The notes below the pieces were generated by a model. The model was not told the DNA's origin, searched no databases, and worked only from the letters and a program-made list of their open reading frames with translations. A stretch of DNA of 64,000 bases from Pauljensenia sp018375675. Lineage in GTDB: Bacteria > Actinomycetota > Actinomycetes > Actinomycetales > Actinomycetaceae. The position numbers and the translations under genes are program-made. This document shows positions 47,823 to 56,112 of the stretch, piece by piece. Where the stretch lies: assembly GCA_041432705.1 (NCBI GenBank), contig JAPWAE010000004.1:124001-188000 (forward strand). The letters are read 5' to 3'. Position 1 is the stretch's first letter. The number at the start of each line of letters is the position of its first letter.

Positions 47823-48659
47823 TCAGCGGTTCTTGCCGGTCTTGCGACGGCGGACGATCATGCGATCGGACGCCTTCTTCGGACGACGCGTACGGCCCTC
47901 GGGCTTGCCCCAAGGCGACACGGGGTGACGACCACCGGACGTGCGGCCTTCACCACCGCCGTGCGGGTGATCAACCGGGTTCATAACGACACCACGGACG
48001 TGCGGGCGCTTGCCCTTCCAGCGCATACGGCCGGCCTTGCCCCAGTTGATGTTCGACTGCTCGGCGTTGCCGACCTCGCCGATGGTGGCGCGGCAGGTGG
48101 CCTCAACGTTGCGGATCTCGCCGGAGGGCATACGCAGCTGGGCGAAGCGGCCTTCCTTAGCGACGAGCTGCACGGAGGTGCCAGCGGAGCGGGCGATCTT
48201 GGCGCCGCCACCCGGGTAGAGCTCAACGGCGTGCACAACGGTACCCAGGGGGATGTTGCGCAGCTGCAGCGAGTTGCCGGGCTTGATGTCAGCGCCAACG
48301 CCAGCCTCGATCTGATCGCCCTGCTTGAGGCCGGTCGGAGCGAGGATGTAGCGCTTCTCGCCGTCCGCGTAGTGCAGGAGGGCAATGCGAGCGGTGCGGT
48401 TGGGGTCGTACTCGATGTGAGCGACCGTTGCCGGGACGCCGTCCTTGTCGTGACGACGGAAGTCGATCACGCGGTACTGACGCTTGTGGCCGCCGCCGCG
48501 GTGGCGGGAGGTCACGCGGCCGTTGTTGTTACGGCCACCGGTCTTGTGCAGCGGGCGCAGCAGCGACTTCTCGGGGGTGTCGCGGGTGATCTCGACGAAG
48601 TCAGAGACGGACGAGAAGCGACGGCCCGGAGTCGTGGGCTTGTACTTGCGAATTCCCAT
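47823..48659 (-). CDS. rplB: Ribosomal protein L2
   Basis: Peptidyl-transferase-centre-supporting protein; 278 residues. GIRKYKPTTPGRR, NNNGRVTSRHRGGGHKRQYR and VRGVVMNPVDHPHGGGEGR with the conserved His of the GGGEGR loop. Confidence 0.99.
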   Translation of the reverse strand: MGIRKYKPTTPGRRFSSVSDFVEITRDTPEKSLLRPLHKTGGRNNNGRVTSRHRGGGHKRQYRVIDFRRHDKDGVPATVAHIEYDPNRTARIALLHYADGEKRYILAPTGLKQGDQIEAGVGADIKPGNSLQLRNIPLGTVVHAVELYPGGGAKIARSAGTSVQLVAKEGRFAQLRMPSGEIRNVEATCRATIGEVGNAEQSNINWGKAGRMRWKGKRPHVRGVVMNPVDHPHGGGEGRTSGGRHPVSPWGKPEGRTRRPKKASDRMIVRRRKTGKNR

Positions 48660-48681
48660 TGTTCAAATGTCCCTTCGGTCC

Positions 48682-48987
48682 TCAGGCCTGATCGCCGAAG
48701 ATGTCGATGGTGCCCTCACGCACGGTGACGATGGCACGCTTGACGTCCTTGCGCTTACCGATCCCGTTGCGGGTGCGGTAGGTCTTGCCCTTGCGGTTCT
48801 GGGTGGCGATGGAACCGATCTTGACGCCGAAGATACGCTCGAGGGCAATCTTGATCTCGGTCTTGTTCGCGCGGGGGTCAACCTCGAAGGTGTACTTGCC
48901 CAGGTCCATGAGGGCGAGCGACTTCTCGGTGGTGACCGGCTTCAGGATGATGTCGCGGGGGTTCTTGCCCGCTTCAATCGTGCTCAC
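48682..48987 (-). CDS. rplW: Ribosomal protein L23
   Basis: Exit-site docking protein for trigger factor and SRP; 101 residues. DIILKPVTTEKSLALMDLGKYTFEVDPRANKTEIKIALE and NRKGKTYRTRNGIGKRKDVKRAIVTV. GTG 48987 overlaps the rplD stop (GTGA). Confidence 0.98.
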   Translation of the reverse strand: MSTIEAGKNPRDIILKPVTTEKSLALMDLGKYTFEVDPRANKTEIKIALERIFGVKIGSIATQNRKGKTYRTRNGIGKRKDVKRAIVTVREGTIDIFGDQA

Positions 48988-49628
48988 TTGGTCTCCTCCT
49001 TGGTACCGAGGAAGGACTCAAGGGCGGCCTGCGTGAAGACGATGTCATCGGCGTCCAGGACGTCGTACGTGTTCAGCTGGTCGGCCCACAGAACGTGAAC
49101 CTCGGGAACGTTGCGCAGGGACAGCGCGGTCAGTTCGTTGCCACGCTCGAGGACGACGAGAGCCTGACGGTCCTCGACGATCGCGCCCAGGGCGGCGAGA
49201 GCAGCCTTGGTCGAGGGCTTGTCGCCTTCGAACAGGGCGGTGACAACGTGGATGCGGTCGGCGCGCGCACGGTCGGAGAGAGCGGAACGCAGAGCGCCCT
49301 GCTTCATCTTCTTGGGGGTGCGCTGGTCGTAGTCACGCGGCTGAGGGCCGTGGACGATGCCACCGCCGGTGAAGTGAGGCGCACGGATGGAGCCCTGACG
49401 AGCGTTACCGGTGCCCTTCTGACGGAACGGCTTCTTGCCGCCGCCAGCGACCTCACCACGGGTCTTCGTCGCGTGCGTGCCCTGACGAGCGGCCGCAAGC
49501 TGAGCGACGACAACCTGGTGCATCAGCGGAATATTGGTGGGAACGTCAAAGATCGAACCCGGGAGAACGACGGAGCCCGCCTTCTTGCCCTTGAGGTCGA
49601 TGACGTCAACGTTACGATCGTCAGCCAT
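48984..49628 (-). CDS. rplD: Ribosomal protein L4
   Basis: Exit-tunnel protein and, in E. coli, the S10-operon attenuator; 214 residues. QKGTGNARQGSIRAPHFTGGGIVHGP is the tunnel loop. ATG 49628 (MADDRNV) preferred over the GTG-like extension; 2 bases after rplC. Confidence 0.98.
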   Translation of the reverse strand: MADDRNVDVIDLKGKKAGSVVLPGSIFDVPTNIPLMHQVVVAQLAAARQGTHATKTRGEVAGGGKKPFRQKGTGNARQGSIRAPHFTGGGIVHGPQPRDYDQRTPKKMKQGALRSALSDRARADRIHVVTALFEGDKPSTKAALAALGAIVEDRQALVVLERGNELTALSLRNVPEVHVLWADQLNTYDVLDADDIVFTQAALESFLGTKEETK

Positions 49629-49630
49629 GA

Positions 49631-50296
49631 TCACGCACCCTTCACGGAGGAGCGAACCAGGACCACGCCGTTCTTCGGACCCGGGACGGCGCCGCTGATG
49701 AGCAGCAGGCCCTTCTCGGCGTCCACGGCCTGGATCGTCAGGTTCTGGACAGTACGACGGTTGCCACCCATGCGGCCGGCCATACGCAGGCCCTTGAAGA
49801 TGCGACCGGGGGTAGCGCAGGCGCCGATCGAGCCGGGCTTGCGGTGGTTGCGGTGCGCACCGTGGGAGGCGGAAACGCCAGCGAAGCCGTGACGCTTCAT
49901 AACGCCGGCAAAACCCTTGCCCTTGGTGGTGCCGGAGACGTCGACGCCTTCGCCAGCCTCGAAGGTGGTGGCGTCGAGTTCCTGGCCGAGCTCGTAAGAG
50001 TCATGCTCGGACGTGCGGACCTCGACGAGGTGGCGACGGGGGGCAACCCCGGCCTTCTCGAAGTGGCCCTGGAGGGGCTTGGTGACCTTACGGGAGTCAA
50101 TCTCACCGAAGCCAAGCTGAATAGCGGAGTAGCCGTCGACCTCATCGGTACGAACCTGGGTCACGACGTTGGTGCCGACCTGCACGACAGTCAGGGGCAC
50201 GAGGTGGCCGTCGGCATCCCAGACCTGGGTCATGCCGAGCTTGCGGCCGAGCAGCGCCTTGATGGGCGCGCCAGCGTGCTGCTTCTTGTTAGTCAT
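49631..50296 (-). CDS. rplC: Ribosomal protein L3
   Basis: Early-assembly protein reaching the peptidyl-transferase centre; 221 residues. LLGRKLGMTQVWD, KGKGFAGVMKRHGFAG, SHGAHRNHRKPGSIGACATPGRIFKG and RMAGRMGGNRRTVQNL. Confidence 0.98.
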   Translation of the reverse strand: MTNKKQHAGAPIKALLGRKLGMTQVWDADGHLVPLTVVQVGTNVVTQVRTDEVDGYSAIQLGFGEIDSRKVTKPLQGHFEKAGVAPRRHLVEVRTSEHDSYELGQELDATTFEAGEGVDVSGTTKGKGFAGVMKRHGFAGVSASHGAHRNHRKPGSIGACATPGRIFKGLRMAGRMGGNRRTVQNLTIQAVDAEKGLLLISGAVPGPKNGVVLVRSSVKGA

Positions 50297-50307
50297 TGCA
50301 GATGTCC

Positions 50308-50616
50308 TCAGAGCTTGATCTCGATGTTGACGTCCGCAGGCAGGTCGAGGCGCATGAGCGAGTCGACGGCCTTGGGGGTCGGATCGATGATGTCGATGAG
50401 CCGCTTGTGCGTGCGCATTTCAAAGTGCTCGCGGCTGTCCTTGTACTTGTGGGGCGACCGAATAACGACGAAAACGTTCTTCTCGGTCGGCAGCGGCACC
50501 GGGCCCACGACCGTGGCGCCAGCACGCTGTACGGTGTCCACGATCTTGCGCGCGGAGCTGTCGATGACCTCGTGGTCATACGACTTGAGCCGGATGCGGA
50601 TCTTCTGTCCCGCCAT
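50308..50616 (-). CDS. rpsJ: Ribosomal protein S10
   Basis: Small-subunit head protein and, in other bacteria, NusE of antitermination complexes; 102 residues. MAGQKIRIRLKSYDHEVID, GPVPLPTEKN and HFEMRTHKRLIDIIDPTPKAVDSLMRLDLPADVNIEIKL. First gene of the S10-spc run. Confidence 0.98.
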   Translation of the reverse strand: MAGQKIRIRLKSYDHEVIDSSARKIVDTVQRAGATVVGPVPLPTEKNVFVVIRSPHKYKDSREHFEMRTHKRLIDIIDPTPKAVDSLMRLDLPADVNIEIKL

Positions 50617-50653
50617 GCCGTCTTACCTCTTCTCGTACAGATTCGCCGCCGGT

Positions 50654-50950
50654 CCCCGCACTCGGGCGTGTCGCAGCCGTTGTGCGCGCGATCGCTCGCG
50701 CTGGACCGACGTCTTGTCCAAAGATCTTGGGCATATTGCCCGATCCATACGTGATGGCACGCATGGACCACCCCAGAGACGCTGAGGCAACCGTGCCATT
50801 CTGTCAGAGTTCCACCCGCGAGCACAAACCCGAAAGGGGGTTCTCGCATGTGAAACCACCGACAGATTGGCGTGGATAGCGGCCCAAGCTGCGCATAACA
50901 GCCCAGACCGTCACCAAGAAACTACCGTACCCCGCACTCGGGCGTGTCGC
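50654..50950. repeat. 22-base direct repeat in the S10 promoter/leader
   Basis: Identical 22-base blocks at 50654-50675 and 50929-50950 (core CACTCGGGCGTGTCGCA), 275 bases apart. The second spans the spacer and part of the -35 of the candidate S10 promoter; the first lies in the predicted leader, about 40 bases before rpsJ. Confidence 0.85.
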
Positions 50951-50951
50951 A
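50923..50951 (-). promoter_or_regulatory. Candidate promoter of the S10-spc operon
   Basis: Minus strand TTGCGA (50951-50946), a 17-base spacer and TACGGT (50928-50923). Confidence 0.5.
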
Positions 50952-51139
50952 ACCTGGGATCGGTCACATTTCTATGAACGAGGCCGGGACAGCCGCGCAA
51001 ATTCGCCACACAACACGCTTCCACAATCAGCTCACACTCCACTTTAGCCACCGATGTCACAGACAACGCAGCGCTGAGGATTCACACATGCACTGCGGTG
51101 CGCACGAGCGGAGTAGTCGATCGTAACAACAGATGGCGA

Positions 51140-51171
51140 AAGGCCCCGCCTCTCGGAAGAGGCGGGGCCTT
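51140..51171 (-). terminator. Terminator after tuf
   Basis: Perfect 14-base stem AAGGCCCCGCCTCT / AGAGGCGGGGCCTT, 4-base loop, followed on the minus strand by TTTCGCC; 53 bases past the tuf stop. Confidence 0.9.
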
Positions 51172-51224
51172 CAATGCCGCTGGATCAGCAGCGAATCAAA
51201 TCTGAGAAAGTCTCAGAGGTCGAT

Positions 51225-52412
<1,188 letters not shown>

Positions 52413-52514
52413 TTGTGTCCTCCTGGACTCGGGTAGATATTCTCAGCCTACGGCTAGGTGCCACTTTAACACCCCTGGGGCTTGAGACCTACTGGGTTTA
52501 CTTGTGTGTGAGGC

Positions 52515-52547
52515 GGCTCGCAGGGCAGATGACCTGCCCCGCGAGCC
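52515..52547 (-). terminator. Hairpin between fusA and tuf
   Basis: GGCTCGC-A-GGGCAG / CTGCCC-C-GCGAGCC hairpin 12 bases past the fusA stop. No clean U-run, so it may attenuate rather than end the str transcript; a separate tuf promoter in the gap is possible. Confidence 0.65.
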
Positions 52548-52558
52548 CCCGGTGGGAC

Positions 52559-54682
52559 TCAGTTGCCCCGAGACTTGCCGACGATCTCGTCCGCGACGGC
52601 GCGCGGAACCTCGGCGTAGCTGTCGAACTCCATGGAGTAGACAGCGCGGCCCTGCGTCTTGGAGCGCAGGTCGCCAACGTATCCGAACATCTCGGACAGC
52701 GGGACCTGAGCCTTGACGACGCGCACGCCGTGCTGCTCGTCCATCGAGCTGATCTGGCCACGGCGAGAGTTGAGGTCGCCGATGACATCGCCCATGTACT
52801 CCTCGGGAGTACGAACCTCAACGGCCATGATCGGCTCGAGGAGGACGGGGTTAGCCTTCTTAGCAGCTTCCTTCAGCGCCATCGAGCCAGCAACCTTGAA
52901 CGCCATTTCGGAGGAGTCAACCTCGTGGTAGGCGCCGTCGAGCAGCGTGGCCTTGATGTCGACCATCGGGTAGCCGGCGAGAACGCCGGACTGCATGGCG
53001 TCCTTGATGCCCGCGTCGACCGACGGGATGTACTCGCGAGGAACGCGGCCACCGGTGACCTTGTCCTCGAACATGTACTCTTCCTCGGAGTCGGCCGGGA
53101 GGGGCTCCAGGGCGATGATGACACGCGCGAACTGACCGGAACCACCGGTCTGCTTCTTGTGCGTGTACTCGTACTTCTCGACCGTCTTGCGGATGGTCTC
53201 GCGGTAGGCAACCATCGGGTTACCCACGTTGGCCTCGACCTTGAACTCGCGACGCATACGGTCGACGATGATGTCGAGGTGGAGCTCACCCATACCACCG
53301 ATGATGGTCTGGCCGGTCTCAGCGTCGAGCTCGACGGTGAACGTCGGGTCCTCTTCCGCCAGCTTCTGGATGGCGACGCCCATCTTCTCCTGGTCAGCCT
53401 TCGACTTGGGCTCGACGGCGACCTGGATAACGGGGGCGGGGAACGTCATCGACTCGAGAACGATCGGCTTGTCCATCGCGGCCAGCGTGTCACCGGTCGT
53501 GGTGTCCTTGAGGCCGATCACCGCGTAGATGTGGCCAGCGTGCGCCACCTCAACGGGGTTCTCCTTGTTCGAGTGCATCTGGAAGATCTTACCGATGCGC
53601 TCCTTCTTGCCCTTGGTCGAGTTAAGGACCTGGGCGCCGGACTCGACCTTACCGGAGTACACGCGGATGAAGGTGAGCTTGCCGTAGAAGGGGTGAGCGG
53701 CGATCTTGAACGCCAGAGCGGAGAACGGCTCGTTCTCGTCGGGCTTACGGACCTCGGTCTCTTCCTCGGTCTCAGAGCCGGGGAGGAAGCCGCGAACGTC
53801 GCCGATGTCGAGCGGGGAGGGCAGGAAGTCCACGACAGCGTCGAGGACGGGCTGCACACCCATGTTGCGCAGAGCGGTACCGCAGTACACGGGGAACGCG
53901 CGCGAGGAGATGGTCAGGAGGCGGATGCCTTCCTTGATCTGCTCGATCGTCAGCTCGCCGTTCTCCAGGTAAGCCTCGGTCAGCTCGTCGGAGCCCTCGG
54001 CGGCGGCCTCAACGAGTGCCTCGCGGTACTCTTCAGCCTTTTCCTGGTACTCGGCGGGGATCGGGCCGCGCTCGACGACGGAGCCGAGCGTGTCGTTGCC
54101 CTTGTCATCCTTGGCCGGGTAGGTCAGGGCCTCCATGGTCAGCAGGTCGATGTTGCCGACGAAGTCGTTCTCGGCGCCCATCGGGAGCTGCATGACGATC
54201 GGGGTCGCGTGCAGGCGGTCGCGAATGGTACCAACCGAGAAGTAGAAGTCGGCGCCCATCTTGTCCATCTTGTTGATGAAGCAGATACGCGGGACGTCGT
54301 ACTTGTCGGCCTGACGCCACACGGTCTCGGACTGGGGCTCAACGCCCTCCTTGCCGTCGAACACGGCGACCGCGCCGTCGAGGACGCGCAGCGAGCGCTC
54401 AACCTCAACGGTGAAGTCAACGTGACCGGGGGTGTCAATGATGTTGATCTGGTTACCGTTCCAGAAAGAGGTAACGGCGGCGGACGTAATCGTGATGCCG
54501 CGTTCCTTTTCCTGTTCCATCCAGTCGGTCGTCGAGGCGCCATCGTGCGTCTCGCCGATCTTGTAGTTGATGCCCGTGTAGAACAGGATGCGTTCCGTCA
54601 CGGTCGTCTTGCCGGCATCGATGTGAGCCATGATGCCAATGTTGCGGACCTTGTTGAGATCCGTCAGCACCTCTAGTGCCAC
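52559..54682 (-). CDS. fusA: Elongation factor G
   Basis: Translocation GTPase, 707 residues and five domains. AHIDAGKTTVTERILFYTG (G1), ERGITITSAAV, DTPGHVDFTVEVERS, NKMDKMGADF (G4) and the C-terminal SMEFDSYAEVP. GTG 54682. Third gene of rpsL-rpsG-fusA-tuf. Confidence 0.99.
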   Translation of the reverse strand: MALEVLTDLNKVRNIGIMAHIDAGKTTVTERILFYTGINYKIGETHDGASTTDWMEQEKERGITITSAAVTSFWNGNQINIIDTPGHVDFTVEVERSLRVLDGAVAVFDGKEGVEPQSETVWRQADKYDVPRICFINKMDKMGADFYFSVGTIRDRLHATPIVMQLPMGAENDFVGNIDLLTMEALTYPAKDDKGNDTLGSVVERGPIPAEYQEKAEEYREALVEAAAEGSDELTEAYLENGELTIEQIKEGIRLLTISSRAFPVYCGTALRNMGVQPVLDAVVDFLPSPLDIGDVRGFLPGSETEEETEVRKPDENEPFSALAFKIAAHPFYGKLTFIRVYSGKVESGAQVLNSTKGKKERIGKIFQMHSNKENPVEVAHAGHIYAVIGLKDTTTGDTLAAMDKPIVLESMTFPAPVIQVAVEPKSKADQEKMGVAIQKLAEEDPTFTVELDAETGQTIIGGMGELHLDIIVDRMRREFKVEANVGNPMVAYRETIRKTVEKYEYTHKKQTGGSGQFARVIIALEPLPADSEEEYMFEDKVTGGRVPREYIPSVDAGIKDAMQSGVLAGYPMVDIKATLLDGAYHEVDSSEMAFKVAGSMALKEAAKKANPVLLEPIMAVEVRTPEEYMGDVIGDLNSRRGQISSMDEQHGVRVVKAQVPLSEMFGYVGDLRSKTQGRAVYSMEFDSYAEVPRAVADEIVGKSRGN

Positions 54683-54727
54683 GAGTGTGGTTCCTTCGTT
54701 CGAAGTAATGGGTGTTCTTGCTGCGTG

Positions 54728-54757
54728 AGACGAGGCCCGGTTGCCCAGGCCTCGTCT
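54728..54757 (-). terminator. Hairpin between rpsG and fusA
   Basis: AGACGAGGCC / GGCCTCGTCT, 10-base perfect stem with a 10-base loop, 5 bases past the rpsG stop; likely partial terminator or attenuator inside the str operon. Confidence 0.65.
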
Positions 54758-54762
54758 TTAAA

Positions 54763-55233
54763 TCACCAGCGGTAGTGCGCGAAGGCGCGGTTGGACTCAG
54801 CCATCTTGTGCATGTCCTCACGGCGCTTCACAGCGGCACCGAGGCCGTTGGAGGCGTCGAGGATCTCGTTGGCGAGACGCTCGGTCATGGTCTTCTCGCG
54901 ACGCTGACGCGAGAAGTCGACCAGCCAGCGCAGGGCCAGCGTCGTGGCGCGCGCGGGGCGAACCTCAACGGGGACCTGGTAGGTCGCACCGCCGACGCGG
55001 CGGGAGCGGACCTCGAGGGCCGGACGAATGTTCTCGAGAGCGCGCTTGAGCACGGAGACGGGCTCCTGCTCGGTGCGCTCACGAACGGTTTCAAGTGCGC
55101 CGTAGACGATGCGCTCGGCGACGGTCTTCTTGCCGTCAAGGAGAACGCGGTTGACCAGCTGGGTCACGACCTTGGAGCCGTAAACCGGGTCATCGACGAG
55201 GGGGCGACGGGGAGCGGGGCCCTTACGAGGCAT
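54763..55233 (-). CDS. rpsG: Ribosomal protein S7
   Basis: Head-assembly initiator, 156 residues. MPRKGPAPRR, VNRVLLDGKKTVAERIVYGAL, RPALEVRSRRVGGATYQVPVEV and KREDMHKMAESNRAFAHYRW. ATG overlaps the rpsL stop (TAATG). Confidence 0.99.
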   Translation of the reverse strand: MPRKGPAPRRPLVDDPVYGSKVVTQLVNRVLLDGKKTVAERIVYGALETVRERTEQEPVSVLKRALENIRPALEVRSRRVGGATYQVPVEVRPARATTLALRWLVDFSRQRREKTMTERLANEILDASNGLGAAVKRREDMHKMAESNRAFAHYRW

Positions 55234-55607
55234 TACTTCTTCTCCTTCTTCGCGCCGTAACGGGAACGAGCCTGCTGACGGCCGCGGACACCCTGGGTGT
55301 CGAGCGAGCCGCGGACGATGCGGTAACGCACGCCGGGCAGGTCCTTCACACGACCACCGCGCACGAGCACGATCGAGTGCTCCTGCAGGTTGTGGCCCTC
55401 ACCGGGGATGTAGGCGGTGACTTCGATGCCGGACGAAAGGCGCACACGAGCGACCTTTCGCAGAGCCGAGTTCGGCTTCTTCGGCGTGGTGGTGTACACA
55501 CGGGTGCACACGCCGCGACGCTGGGGGGAGCCCTTCAGCGCGGGGGTCTTCACCTTCGCGCGCTTCGAGACACGTCCCTTGCGGACGAGCTGCTGAATGG
55601 TAGGCAC
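55233..55607 (-). CDS. rpsL: Ribosomal protein S12
   Basis: Decoding-centre protein, 124 residues. TPALKGSPQRRGVCTRVYTTTPKKPNSALRKVARV contains the Lys of the streptomycin-sensitive KPNSA motif, and GVRYRIVRGSLDTQGV follows. GTG 55607. First gene of the str operon. Confidence 0.99.
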   Translation of the reverse strand: MPTIQQLVRKGRVSKRAKVKTPALKGSPQRRGVCTRVYTTTPKKPNSALRKVARVRLSSGIEVTAYIPGEGHNLQEHSIVLVRGGRVKDLPGVRYRIVRGSLDTQGVRGRQQARSRYGAKKEKK

Positions 55608-55836
55608 TGGGTCTCCAGTTTCTTTCCGTCGGCGGCCTCCCCTCGCTTTAAGGGGCGGCCCTGATTGTCAGTCTTCCGCGACTGTTTCACCCCCGCGTGG
55701 GCACACGTGTCCGCCTGGGGGCCGGCGCGCCATGATAACCACGAGGGTCAGAGAATGACGCCCGGAGCTCCGACGGACGGAGCCCGCTCCCGGTTTCCCG
55801 GGCACAGAGGTTCCACAGAAGCGGGAACCACCCTCA

Positions 55837-55866
55837 AGGATAGTGGGAAACGTCGCCGTTCGTCAA
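55837..55866 (-). promoter_or_regulatory. Promoter of the str operon
   Basis: Minus strand TTGACG (55866-55861), 18-base spacer, TATCCT (55842-55837). Predicted start near 55830 gives a leader of about 220 bases before rpsL. Confidence 0.75.
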
Positions 55867-56012
55867 AGGGGGTGCATTGTGGTTCCCCCCTCATCGACGA
55901 GGCAGGGGCACAGGAGCGCTCAGATCGTTTCCTCTGCGCTCCCCCGTTTGCGTCGTGAAGTGCAGGCGCCTTTTCGTTTCAGGCGCGCCCGCTGTTATTT
56001 CAGGGGCACGCA

Positions 56013-56046
56013 GAGGGGCCCGCAGGCGCTTGCCTGCGGGCCCCTC
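56013..56046 (-). terminator. Terminator after the GH3 gene
   Basis: Perfect 15-base stem GAGGGGCCCGCAGGC / GCCTGCGGGCCCCTC with a 4-base loop, 67 bases past the stop. Confidence 0.85.
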
Positions 56047-56112
56047 CCCCACGGGTGAACGGCACTCAATGTCACCCGGTGATCATGCTCCGTCCGTCTG
56101 TTCCCGGATCGG

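Larger units (their letters stand above)
50617..51139. other. Intergenic/leader region upstream of rpsJ
   Basis: 523 bases without a gene between the tuf terminator and rpsJ. Contains a candidate promoter (50923-50951), a predicted rpsJ leader of about 300 bases and a 22-base direct repeat (50654-50675, 50929-50950). I see no further hairpin strong enough to call. Confidence 0.6.
55608..56112. other. Intergenic region upstream of rpsL
   Basis: 505 bases without a gene between the GH3 stop and rpsL. Holds the GH3 terminator (56013-56046) and the str-operon promoter (55837-55866). I see nothing else. Confidence 0.7.

Noticed and set aside
52515..52547. Full transcription stop between fusA and tuf
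   Set aside because: The hairpin is interrupted by a mismatch and lacks a U-run, so I call it a partial terminator at most.
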